Part shown: piece after piece, positions 1 through 7,223 of the stretch
Layout: every line of letters starts with the position of its first letter
Numbering within the stretch: the first letter of the stretch is position 1
Assembly (NCBI GenBank): GCA_002395965.1
Contig: DGVT01000064.1
Location: 1-40,604 of the forward strand
Length of the DNA: 40,604 nt
Reading direction: 5' to 3'
From: Porphyromonadaceae bacterium UBA4277
Lineage (GTDB): Bacteria; Bacteroidota; Bacteroidia; Bacteroidales; Muribaculaceae
Position numbers and translations under genes: made by a program
Notes under the pieces: model-generated
Databases searched by the model: none
Seen by the model: only the letters and a program-made list of their open reading frames with translations
What the model was told of the DNA's origin: nothing

Positions 1-31
1 CAAAGTTACTAAAACTTTTTGACATTACAAA
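1..31 (-). promoter_or_regulatory. Bacteroidota-type promoter firing out of the left edge
   Basis: On the minus strand the sequence reads TTTG (28-31), 19 nt, then TAACTTTG (1-8). This matches the Bacteroidota consensus TTTG / TAnnTTTG at the correct spacing. It would drive a gene lying just left of the window. The -33 element overlaps the first arm of the hairpin at 30-57. The gene it serves is not visible, so the call rests on the motif alone. Confidence 0.5.
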
Positions 32-57
32 GCCTCCGCTTGAGAAAGTAGAGGCTT
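30..57. terminator. Short hairpin, possible terminator
   Basis: A 7-bp inverted repeat, AAGCCTC (30-36) and GAGGCTT (51-57), encloses a 14-nt loop. The following sequence is AT-rich but has no clean T run. It may be a weak terminator or an operator for the minus-strand promoter that overlaps it. Confidence 0.35.
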
Positions 58-117
58 AATTATATGTTTTACAACATGTTATATAAAAAATAACCAATAA
101 CCCATAACGCACAAAAA

Positions 118-143
118 GGGTGTGCCAGAATTTTGACACACCC
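118..143 (-). terminator. Hairpin with T run on the minus strand
   Basis: GGGTGTG (118-124) pairs with CACACCC (137-143) around a 12-nt loop. Read on the minus strand, the stem is followed by TTTTTG, as in a Rho-independent terminator. No minus-strand gene is seen just upstream in that direction; the next gene, at 273, runs the other way. It may be left over from a lost gene or from an insertion-sequence end. Confidence 0.45.
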
Positions 144-272
144 TCCGATAATTTGTGCTCATTTGAGTTTTAGCGGACAGCAATATTTCAGAACAGGGAG
201 TTTGTCAATTTATCACTTGGTTCTTTACAGAATAACAGAACTGGTGGTGTAGAGAACTGGAAGATAGCCAAG

Positions 273-974
273 ATGTTTGATAAGTTGTGGAGTTTCTGTC
301 ATGTTGTGTCCTTTGAAATTCCGAGCGATGAAGTTAATGAAACTATTGTCAGACCAATAGGCGTAGAAGTTAAAGCCTTAGCTAAATTACAATATTGTTC
401 GTACTTTGATGTCCTTACTTACATACTTGAAGACTGCTGCGTAAGCAACTATTTCTACAAATTGAGGCTGTTGCTAATGGTTCTTGGGACATCTGACGGC
501 TTCGGTCATGACCTTTGGGAAATACCAAATAACGAGTTACAATGCCCTCATGCTTTCGGCATACGTGATTTCGTCTTGACCTGGTTCCAAGATTACAGGC
601 GTATCGGTCATTTGGATGATGCAATAAGCCTATTTGGCTTTGAGAGGAATTGTGATTTCCTATATGCTTTCATTGCTTATAAGGAATTGCAGAAAATAAA
701 TCCGAGAGAATGCAGTAAGTATGCCTCTACATATTTGCGCTGGTATGAGAATGGCATTAAAAAAGCAAATATCTTTGGAAAGGTATTCTGCCGAAAATCC
801 CATTTTGACGTTTTGGAAGTATTTAGTGTTGTAGATATGGGGAGTAGTCTTCGGGCTGCTCCCCTACTTTTTGTGTTTAATATGGTGGCAATCCCATTTC
901 AATTCGTTGTTGGCGTAAATCTCCACCTCCGCTTGTGCAACTTCGTATGCAATTTCCAAGCCCTACCAAAATAA
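273..974 (+). CDS. Hypothetical protein, probably frameshifted near its 3' end
   Basis: This 233-codon frame is not a family I recognise. Residues 1-160 have a normal soluble composition, rich in aromatics and Cys, with likely helical stretches. The 3' part is suspicious. The frame reads through a strong plus-strand terminator at 839-864 and then overlaps the end of the opposite-strand gene at 877. The +1 frame gives a credible ending after an A6 run (759-764) and stops with TAG at 832-834, just before the terminator. The likely original gene is therefore 273-834 with an indel in the A run. The frame is open upstream to 174 but has no better start codon. Function unknown. Confidence 0.45.
   Translation: MFDKLWSFCHVVSFEIPSDEVNETIVRPIGVEVKALAKLQYCSYFDVLTYILEDCCVSNYFYKLRLLLMVLGTSDGFGHDLWEIPNNELQCPHAFGIRDFVLTWFQDYRRIGHLDDAISLFGFERNCDFLYAFIAYKELQKINPRECSKYASTYLRWYENGIKKANIFGKVFCRKSHFDVLEVFSVVDMGSSLRAAPLLFVFNMVAIPFQFVVGVNLHLRLCNFVCNFQALPK
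839..871 (+). terminator. Rho-independent terminator of the 273 gene
   Basis: GGGGAGTAG (839-847) pairs with CTGCTCCCC (856-864) with one G-T pair around an 8-nt loop, followed by TACTTTTTG. The stem is strong and the T run is on the plus strand. This shows that a plus-strand transcript is meant to end here, before the end of the uninterrupted reading frame. Confidence 0.7.
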
Positions 975-1191
975 AAATTATCAACGATGCCATTATCACA
1001 AAATTAAATATATCAGTTATCCAGCCTTTATCAAGAGTCTTTTTTTTATTCGCATACAACAACGCACCTATAGCAATAATAAAAACTATTGGAATTAAAT
1101 AGTAAAGAATCTTCATTCCGAAGATCATACCTAAAATCATGAAAAAGCCGCCAATCAGAACGACTACCGTAGTAAAAAATTTGTCTTCCAT
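877..1191 (-). CDS. Small integral membrane protein, unknown function
   Basis: This 104-residue protein has about three hydrophobic segments: residues 7-25, 28-47 and roughly 62-82. A short KKK-containing loop follows the second. The C-terminal tail is polar, with two Cys residues and a glycine run. I do not recognise a family. It lies 4 nt downstream of the lipoprotein gene at 1196-1870 on the same strand, so the two are probably cotranscribed and may act together in the envelope. The start is the only ATG. Confidence 0.6.
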   Translation of the reverse strand: MEDKFFTTVVVLIGGFFMILGMIFGMKILYYLIPIVFIIAIGALLYANKKKTLDKGWITDIFNFVIMASLIIFILVGLGNCIRSCTSGGGDLRQQRIEMGLPPY

Positions 1192-1195
1192 ATTT

Positions 1196-1870
1196 TTATT
1201 TGAAAATCTTTTTCCCTTCCGCGTCAGTTATGGTCATTACATCATTCTTAATTGAGTATGTGCAAATATAAAAACCAAGAGGTTGTTGGATGTAGAATTT
1301 ATTGTTGAAGTATAAGTAGTTGTATGTCTGTTTTGTTTCTTTTCTGGTAATACTGTTTACAACGGTAGTCACCGTGTATGTTAATTGATAGCCATTATTA
1401 AATTCTATTGTTCCATAATCAGTTCCACCGACCCAGATATAACCACCTTCACTGCATTTATATGTTTTACCGATAAATTGGTTTGTCAAAGCATTGTTTT
1501 CTTTCCCGTCTTTTTTGAAAGTATAATTAGTGCCATTTTCAAGTGGCATGGAAATCTTTCCATCTTGAAGTGTGGTAAAAACATAGTCCTTATAATTGCC
1601 TGTTATAGATGATTGAAAATTAATTGTAAAATCATTGATAGAGTAATAACCAGCGTCAAGAATAAATCCCACATCACTATTATTTCTGCTTGCAAAAATT
1701 TTGTATGAGCCATCGTTAGCAAGTGACATAAAACTCTTATCATAAGGGCTGGTTTCCTTCCAGATACCGATTATATCAATTTTATTCTCAGGTTCATCTT
1801 CGTTATCGTCGCTTCCGCAAGAAGTGAATAGGAATGGCATTAATGCCAATAACAGTAAAACTTTCTTCAT
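1196..1870 (-). CDS. Putative SpII lipoprotein, lipocalin-like
   Basis: The 224-residue protein begins with a short signal peptide ending in a lipobox (FTSC, Cys18), followed by GSDDNEDE. Such an acidic stretch after the Cys is typical of exported Bacteroidota lipoproteins. The body is rich in short beta-strand stretches with a GIWK-type opening (about residues 35-38) seen in small lipocalin-like lipoproteins; that fold is inferred. It heads a likely two-gene unit with the membrane protein at 877-1191. Substrate and role are unknown. Confidence 0.75.
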   Translation of the reverse strand: MKKVLLLLALMPFLFTSCGSDDNEDEPENKIDIIGIWKETSPYDKSFMSLANDGSYKIFASRNNSDVGFILDAGYYSINDFTINFQSSITGNYKDYVFTTLQDGKISMPLENGTNYTFKKDGKENNALTNQFIGKTYKCSEGGYIWVGGTDYGTIEFNNGYQLTYTVTTVVNSITRKETKQTYNYLYFNNKFYIQQPLGFYICTYSIKNDVMTITDAEGKKIFK

Positions 1871-1968
1871 AACAATATTCTTTTAACGTTAGTAATTTTC
1901 TTGTTTTCAATCTTTATTTGCTCTACTCCTGCCGAACTGATGACAGCGACAGGATAGACTTCTTTTGT

Positions 1969-2499
1969 TCAGGCACGATGACCGTCACTGAAAATGTATA
2001 TTGTCTTCCGAGAAGCCGAATATCCTTGCCATTCGTTGTCTCTTTTAGTCCATGAGGTATCTTTTGGGAAGTTCGACTCCAAAGTATGAAGGGTGATGTT
2101 GCCGCATAAAACATTCGTCTTGTTTTTCGTCTTCGTGTTTGTTTTCAACACAGAACCATTCTGAAACTCTTTCGGGGTTATTCCGAGAGCCTTATGAAAA
2201 TTGGCATAGAAACTCATCCTTGTCTTGAATCCACAAATCTTGCCGATTTCCTCCATAGTCTTCTCCTTTTCCGTCTTCAGCAGACGCATCGCTTTCTCAA
2301 TGCGAATCTTGTTGACGTATTGAGGATATGTAGTTTTGAGTGCTTTTCTGAAGACCATGCTAAGGTATTTGACGTTGCACCCTAAGTCATCTGCTAACTG
2401 CTTGGCTGAATAGTCGGCATCGGCAGCTTTCCCTTGCTCTTGAAGTATATGACACGCTTTCTGAGCAACGTCCTCATGTGTTCCTTTAACTTGCTTCAT
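1969..2499 (-). CDS. AraC-family helix-turn-helix regulator
   Basis: This 176-residue protein has an AraC-type DNA-binding domain at about residues 28-113: a first HTH (AKQLADDLGCNVKYLSMVF), then a second with ICGFKTRMSFYANFHKALGITPKEF, the usual signature of the family's second helix pair. There is no N-terminal ligand domain. A roughly 60-residue C-terminal tail rich in Lys, Thr and Trp follows and is not recognised. It lies just downstream of the tyrosine recombinase gene on the same strand and is probably part of the same mobile segment, where it may control excision or transfer genes. That role is inference. Confidence 0.75.
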   Translation of the reverse strand: MKQVKGTHEDVAQKACHILQEQGKAADADYSAKQLADDLGCNVKYLSMVFRKALKTTYPQYVNKIRIEKAMRLLKTEKEKTMEEIGKICGFKTRMSFYANFHKALGITPKEFQNGSVLKTNTKTKNKTNVLCGNITLHTLESNFPKDTSWTKRDNEWQGYSASRKTIYIFSDGHRA

Positions 2500-2535
2500 T
2501 TACATAATAACGAAATAATTTATATATTATTGTTT

Positions 2536-3369
2536 TTACTCTCCGTTAAAGAAGTTCATGGCCGCTTCACCGAGGTTTCTTGTGTCGGCAAAGATGTATC
2601 GAGACGTAATGATTGTGTTCGTGTGGTTCATCAGTTTTGATATTGTAGCGATGGGAACGTCACGTTTGGCCAGTTCGGTCGCACCGCTGCGCCGTGCCGT
2701 GTGAGAGCCAATCAGTTCATACTTCTTTCGTATTTGCATTTTGCCGTGATAGAAGAGTTTGATTTCCTCGTCAATACCGCAATTCATGCAGATTCGCTTG
2801 ATGATACGATTATAAACACTACGGTCGAGCGTTTTTCCTCTTTGCTTGAAATACTTGATGAAGTTCTTGTGCAAAGGTACGGTAGTAGCCACGTGGGTTT
2901 TCTGTGAGACGTAGGTAATGAAGTCACCTTGGATGTTCTCTGGCGTGAGCTGCTGAATGTCGGATGAACGAGCCAGGCAATAATACTCGCAGAGGAACTG
3001 TGCTTTGACCCATTTCTCCTTCTCCGTTTTTGGCTGGTAACGCTCAATAAGATTGATTTCTTCTGTAGTAAGTACCACTTGCTCCGACGGCACACGTTTA
3101 GCCTTCAACTCCTTTGCCGGGTTCTTACACGGATAAATCTTCTCGTCGATGTATTTAACGAGAAACGCTTTCAGTATGGCTAAATAGGTGCATGCACTGT
3201 TTCCCGCAACACGTTCACAGATGTATTCACGCACCTTGGAAAGATTAAGCGTGGTGATGTCAGCCCATTGCACCTCATCCACACCAATCGCTTCGCGCAT
3301 GAAACGCAAAACTTGACACCTGTTAGGCTCTTTTCTGATAAATTCCTGTTCAAAAGACAAAATGCTCAT
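2536..3369 (-). CDS. Tyrosine recombinase (integrase)
   Basis: The 277-residue protein has an N-terminal SAM-like core-binding domain (about 1-95) and a C-terminal catalytic domain. The full catalytic set is visible: Arg134 (CLARSSD), Lys157 (SQKTHV), His223 and Arg226 (HTARR), His249 (MNHT) and the nucleophile Tyr258 (SRYI). It should therefore be active in site-specific strand exchange. It is shorter than most Bacteroides conjugative-transposon integrases (about 400 residues) and close to the Xer size class. A 28-bp inverted repeat lies 33 bp upstream of its start, and an FtsK-like gene lies beyond that. Whether it moves an element or resolves DNA dimers cannot be told from the sequence. 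Confidence 0.9.
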   Translation of the reverse strand: MSILSFEQEFIRKEPNRCQVLRFMREAIGVDEVQWADITTLNLSKVREYICERVAGNSACTYLAILKAFLVKYIDEKIYPCKNPAKELKAKRVPSEQVVLTTEEINLIERYQPKTEKEKWVKAQFLCEYYCLARSSDIQQLTPENIQGDFITYVSQKTHVATTVPLHKNFIKYFKQRGKTLDRSVYNRIIKRICMNCGIDEEIKLFYHGKMQIRKKYELIGSHTARRSGATELAKRDVPIATISKLMNHTNTIITSRYIFADTRNLGEAAMNFFNGE

Positions 3370-3401
3370 AATAACTTGATTTTAATTCTACAAAGATTGC
3401 A

Positions 3402-3429
3402 GCGCACAGGAAGACCAATTCTTGTGCGC
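3402..3429. promoter_or_regulatory. 28-bp dif-like inverted repeat between int and ftsK-like genes
   Basis: Left arm GCGCACAGGAA (3402-3412), centre GACCAA (3413-3418), right arm TTCTTGTGCGC (3419-3429). The arms pair over 11 bp with one G-T pair. The 11-6-11 geometry is that of a Xer recombination site. It lies in the 96-bp gap between the recombinase and the FtsK-like gene. No T run follows on either strand, which argues against a terminator. It could still be a plain RNA hairpin or an operator. Confidence 0.45.
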
Positions 3430-3465
3430 CAGTCTAACCAAAAAATCAATTATAGAGAGAGTAAT

Positions 3466-4806
3466 CTACTTTTTGAATATCCTCGACTCTTTTGGAACAT
3501 ACAAGGTCATATAAGCTGAGCTGTTGCCATAAAAAGTTTTGTAGAGACGATTCAGTTTGATTTCGTTTTTCTTCAAAAATTCCTGATCTCTTTTAATACG
3601 TTCCCTATCACGCTTGCTTTCCTCTTCCCATGCTTTCTTTCTTTTTTTTTCTTCTTCCTGCCATTTCTCAAACCACCTCATCCTATCGTTCTCTTTCATT
3701 TCTGTTGAACAAACCGGCAGTTTGAAAGAGCTGGCACATTCATCGTTCATTTCTTGGATTGTGTCGCATAAATTACGCACATCGTCAATGCTTGCGTATG
3801 CGCATTGTATGCGCGTTGTGTCTGCTCCACTGATGAATAGCATATCACCATTTCCTGCCAGTCTTTCTGCTCCTGTCTGGTCGAGGATGACGCGGGAGTC
3901 TGTTCCTGTCGTAGTGCGGAAAGCAATGCGGGTGGGGAAGTTTGCCTTGATGTTACCCGTGACGATCGTTGCGGACGGTCGCTGTGTGGAGATAATCAGG
4001 TGAATACCTACGGCACGGGCTTTTTGTGCAAGTCGGCAGATGGCACGCTCCATTTCACGTCCAGCCTGCATGATAAGGTCGCCGTACTCGTCGATAACGA
4101 CCACGATGTAAGGCATTGGCTCCACGATCGACATGGCATTGTACTCCTTGATGTTGCGCTTTCCTGCGGAACTTACCAAGTTGTATCTTTCTTCCATCAG
4201 TTCGCAAAGCGACTGAAGGACACGCTCGGCTTCGTTGGCTTCGGTGATTACAGGAGAGGCGAGGTATGTATTTTCAAGTTTTGAATACACACTAAGCTCT
4301 ACTTTCTTCGGGTCTATCAGCACCAACTTCAACTCTTCGGGTGTTTTTTTGTGCAAGAGCGACATGAGCATTACGTTAAGTCCAACCGATTTACCTTGAC
4401 CTGTTGCACCAGCCACAAGCAGGTGCGGCATGTCGGCGAGGTCAGCCATGAAAATATCATTTGTTACGGTACGACCGATTGCAAGCGGTAGAGCCATGTC
4501 GGAAGTCAGGTACTCTGGCGAACAGAGGATTTCTTTTACTGGCAATATCGTTTTCTGCTTGTTAGGCACTTCGATGCCTATGCTGCCATCGGCTAACGGT
4601 GCAATAATGCGTACTGAAGACACACCGAGTGCTGCTGCCATTTCGTCTTTCAATCCGCGTATCTTCGATATTCTGACACCAAGCTGAGGGCGGAACTTAT
4701 AGAGCGTAACCGCCGCACCTTGGATTTCCTCAAAGTCGTATGTTGTTATCTTGAATGATAGCAACGTAGCGTTGATAATGTCTTTTCGTGATAATGTTTC
4801 GCTCAT
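3466..4806 (-). CDS. FtsK/SpoIIIE-like DNA translocase without N-terminal membrane or gamma domain
   Basis: The 446-residue protein carries the FtsK motor. An alpha-type region lies at about 30-100 (GVRISKIRGL, RIIAPLADG). The RecA-like beta domain has Walker A GATGQGKS (133-140), Walker B IVVVIDE (234-240), and the family blocks KVELSVYSKLEN and GIHLIISTQRPS. It ends near residue 350. There are no membrane helices and no winged-helix gamma domain, which in FtsK reads KOPS and contacts XerD. Instead there is a charged, probably coiled-coil tail (about 365-415) and a short basic end. Cellular FtsK is about twice as long, so this is an element-borne paralogue. It is presumably a soluble dsDNA pump working with the neighbouring recombinase or in DNA transfer. 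Confidence 0.85.
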   Translation of the reverse strand: MSETLSRKDIINATLLSFKITTYDFEEIQGAAVTLYKFRPQLGVRISKIRGLKDEMAAALGVSSVRIIAPLADGSIGIEVPNKQKTILPVKEILCSPEYLTSDMALPLAIGRTVTNDIFMADLADMPHLLVAGATGQGKSVGLNVMLMSLLHKKTPEELKLVLIDPKKVELSVYSKLENTYLASPVITEANEAERVLQSLCELMEERYNLVSSAGKRNIKEYNAMSIVEPMPYIVVVIDEYGDLIMQAGREMERAICRLAQKARAVGIHLIISTQRPSATIVTGNIKANFPTRIAFRTTTGTDSRVILDQTGAERLAGNGDMLFISGADTTRIQCAYASIDDVRNLCDTIQEMNDECASSFKLPVCSTEMKENDRMRWFEKWQEEEKKRKKAWEEESKRDRERIKRDQEFLKKNEIKLNRLYKTFYGNSSAYMTLYVPKESRIFKK

Positions 4807-4930
4807 GATTGTAATATGTTAAAAGTATGTAGGAGGGAAGACATTACTCATTTCGCTCCCAAACACTCCAAAATTCAGCAATTATGCTTTGTGCTCCCAT
4901 CCTCGGCAAAGAACATGGAAGTGAAAGGAA

Positions 4931-5182
4931 CTAATCACACCATGCTGCACATGCAACCCCGTACTTATCGAGATTGTCAATCATCATGTCTGCAACTATG
5001 AATGCACCTTTGTAACATGGGTCGTCTTCTTTGCCCTGCATTCTTTCAAAAGCCTTCTTCCCAGAGTCCTCGGATAAACGACCCGCCTTTGCGAGTTTGT
5101 AGTAGAAACAATCTTCCACCAAATCATTCGGGTTGATTTGCAGTTCAGGAATCTGTAGGGCTTCTTCTTTTGTCATAGTCAT
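4931..5182 (-). CDS. Small hypothetical protein (83 aa)
   Basis: This is a soluble, acidic 83-residue protein that starts MTMTKEEA and ends with a Cys-rich CAAWCD. No family recognised. The middle contains alternating charged helices (about residues 30-50) and a hydrophobic stretch around 58-68. It lies 124 bp upstream of the ftsK-like gene on the same strand and may be cotranscribed with it. Two ATG codons six bases apart could serve as the start; the outer one is given. Confidence 0.6.
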   Translation of the reverse strand: MTMTKEEALQIPELQINPNDLVEDCFYYKLAKAGRLSEDSGKKAFERMQGKEDDPCYKGAFIVADMMIDNLDKYGVACAAWCD

Positions 5183-5253
5183 TCTTTATTTTTGTGAGTA
5201 TGCAGCCAACCATGTAAGCCTGCCTGCCTTTGGAAAATATTCTCTAAAACTTT

Positions 5254-5283
5254 AAGGCTCTTAATAATATTAGAGCTTTTTTA
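5254..5283 (-). terminator. Weak hairpin at the end of the ankyrin operon
   Basis: AAGGCTCT (5254-5261) pairs with AGAGCTTT (5272-5279) with one G-T pair around a 10-nt loop, just past the stop codon of the ankyrin-repeat gene. The T run is better on the plus strand (TTTTTTAT) than on the minus strand, so its use by the minus-strand operon is uncertain. Confidence 0.4.
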
Positions 5284-7215
5284 TAACATATTGTTTCTCC
5301 ATGATCTGCTATACTGCTTCAAAAATAAAAAACATAAGATATCATGATAAGTACTGAAACTTTCCGAACTGAAAAGGCCGGTAGAGACGCTAAACTTGCC
5401 CTGATTATAATATATTTTCTTGCTAAATTTTATTTTGGAACTTGTTAACTCCCTGAATGTTACCGTACAATACACTTCTTCGTCTTTTTCAAAGTCAAAC
5501 ATTTCGTCTATAATGTCGCCTATCCAATTTCCAGAACGATACCATCCTTCCTCTTTCAAAACGTAATTCTTAATATTAGATGCATCAATTCTTGACAATT
5601 CATCATTCAACTTTCTTTCCAAAATATACTTTTCCTCTTCATACTTCGTTTTTTCAGTTGAATAAAAGCGGCGTGATGAACTAAAGTTCGACTCCATATT
5701 ATTATACATCTCTTTAAGACCTGGGTATTTTGAAGTGAAGAAATTATTAAAATCAGATGACTTACTATTCGTGCAGATGCTTAAAGCCTCAGACAATAGA
5801 TTATGGTCCCTATGATAATTGGTATCATTCCAAATAGGCTTCCGTAAATTCGTCCTGTCACCAAAGAAGTAATCATTAGAAAAATCTACACAATTATGGT
5901 TCGTACTAACCTTGAGAGCATCACATACTGTAAAATAATTTTTTAGGTCAACCAATAATGGCAATTTATTGTCTGGATCATAGTTGTACTTATCTTTATA
6001 AGTAGATATAAACGCATTAACTTCTGGAGCAAGGCTCATTTTCATATTGGAGCCAGTTTGTAGCTTTGACAACACGTCATTATAGATTGACATCACGCGA
6101 TTACAGTCCAATTGATAGATTTTTTTCTTCTTATTTTCTATCACAGTTTCCAAATCAGGGTACCTTTTCTGAATTGTAATCACTTTATCAAAACTGGAAG
6201 CCATATTCAGTTCAGCATTTGCTAACTGTTCGTACTTATTTTGCACTAAGTTTTTTTTGTCAGGAAATTTTGACCGGAAAAGCGTAATGTCATCATAATC
6301 AGTTGCCTTTGTTGCACAATTATTAGCTATAAAATCGTACATCTCTGGATGATTCTCAGAAAGCTGTTTGGTGTCGTTGTGGAATGAGTTGACATCAATT
6401 GACACGCTCCTCTGAGCCACCATTTTTTTTAGCAAAGCCACGTCACCCTGCTCGATGACATGATGAACAGCATCGTTGCCTTTTTTATCTTGATGAAGAA
6501 GATTTACTCCGTTTTTAATCAGATAATCTTGAAGGTACTTATTCTCTGTATCCAGAGCAAAATTCATCAATGATTGCCCATCTTGATTGTAACTTGTTAT
6601 CGATGCTCCATGTTCAATCATAATGGTGAGCACTTCATCGGCTATATACTCACTGTCGAATTTGTTTCCTAGGAACTCGTAATTGGTGCGGATAAGATAG
6701 TTTAATGGAGGCATTTTTGAGCGATATCTCAAGTTCGCATCCCAGTCGCTCCGTGATGCAAACGCCTTGAGAAGCTGCATTGCACTTGAGCATTGTGATT
6801 TCGGATGAGTTGCAAAGAAATCCATTAACAGGTAGATAGGTGCCGTTCCTTTGCAGTTGGGATTTAAGTCACATCCTGCATCAATGATGGCTTGGCACAT
6901 TTCGGGGGAAGTCAAGCCGTCTTTTGTCAATACCCGCTCTACTGCGTCAAACAACAAGGGAACTTCTGTTTTCACACCTCGCGCCGATTTCTCGACGCGA
7001 CTGATGCAATTGGCGGCCTCCTTGTTGCTCATAAGGAATTTTCGCATGCCTGCAACATCATTATCATCAAGAAACTTGAGCACTTTTTTGTTTGCGTTCT
7101 TGTCCTTTGTGATTTTAGGACGTAAATCAAAAGTCTGTGCGGCAACATTGCCAGTTGCCACACAGAGAATTAATGCCACAGCAATAAATCTAAATACCGA
7201 TGCTATTTGTCCCAT
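5281..7215 (-). CDS. Exported ankyrin-repeat protein with long C-terminal region
   Basis: The 644-residue protein has a Sec signal peptide (about 1-26, ending NVAAQ). Ankyrin-like helical repeats follow at about 45-275, including AIIDAGCDLNPN, IMIEHGASITSYNQDGQSLM and YLIKNGVNLLHQDKKGNDAVHHVIEQGD. Residues 300-530 look mostly helical with coiled-coil character (a Lys/Glu-rich stretch at about 500-525). The C-terminus is beta-rich and unassigned. The probable location is periplasm or cell surface, as a protein-binding scaffold. It starts 8 nt after the stop of the 7224-8315 gene and is translationally linked to it. Base composition is low GC, like its neighbours and unlike the core genes to the right. 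Function unknown. Confidence 0.7.
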   Translation of the reverse strand: MGQIASVFRFIAVALILCVATGNVAAQTFDLRPKITKDKNANKKVLKFLDDNDVAGMRKFLMSNKEAANCISRVEKSARGVKTEVPLLFDAVERVLTKDGLTSPEMCQAIIDAGCDLNPNCKGTAPIYLLMDFFATHPKSQCSSAMQLLKAFASRSDWDANLRYRSKMPPLNYLIRTNYEFLGNKFDSEYIADEVLTIMIEHGASITSYNQDGQSLMNFALDTENKYLQDYLIKNGVNLLHQDKKGNDAVHHVIEQGDVALLKKMVAQRSVSIDVNSFHNDTKQLSENHPEMYDFIANNCATKATDYDDITLFRSKFPDKKNLVQNKYEQLANAELNMASSFDKVITIQKRYPDLETVIENKKKKIYQLDCNRVMSIYNDVLSKLQTGSNMKMSLAPEVNAFISTYKDKYNYDPDNKLPLLVDLKNYFTVCDALKVSTNHNCVDFSNDYFFGDRTNLRKPIWNDTNYHRDHNLLSEALSICTNSKSSDFNNFFTSKYPGLKEMYNNMESNFSSSRRFYSTEKTKYEEEKYILERKLNDELSRIDASNIKNYVLKEEGWYRSGNWIGDIIDEMFDFEKDEEVYCTVTFRELTSSKIKFSKKIYYNQGKFSVSTGLFSSESFSTYHDILCFLFLKQYSRSWRNNML

Positions 7216-7223
7216 AACATTAA

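Larger units (their letters stand above)
2536..5182 (-). mobile_element. Candidate integrative element core (recombinase, dif-like site, FtsK-like translocase)
   Basis: A complete tyrosine recombinase, a 28-bp inverted repeat and an FtsK-like ATPase lie next to each other on one strand in an AT-rich accessory region. No relaxase, VirD4/TraG coupling protein or type IV secretion genes are seen in the window. The limits are not defined: no flanking direct repeats were found, and the left part may lie outside. A translocase-plus-integrase pairing resembles actinomycete elements that transfer DNA with a single FtsK-like protein, but this is only an analogy. Confidence 0.4.
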
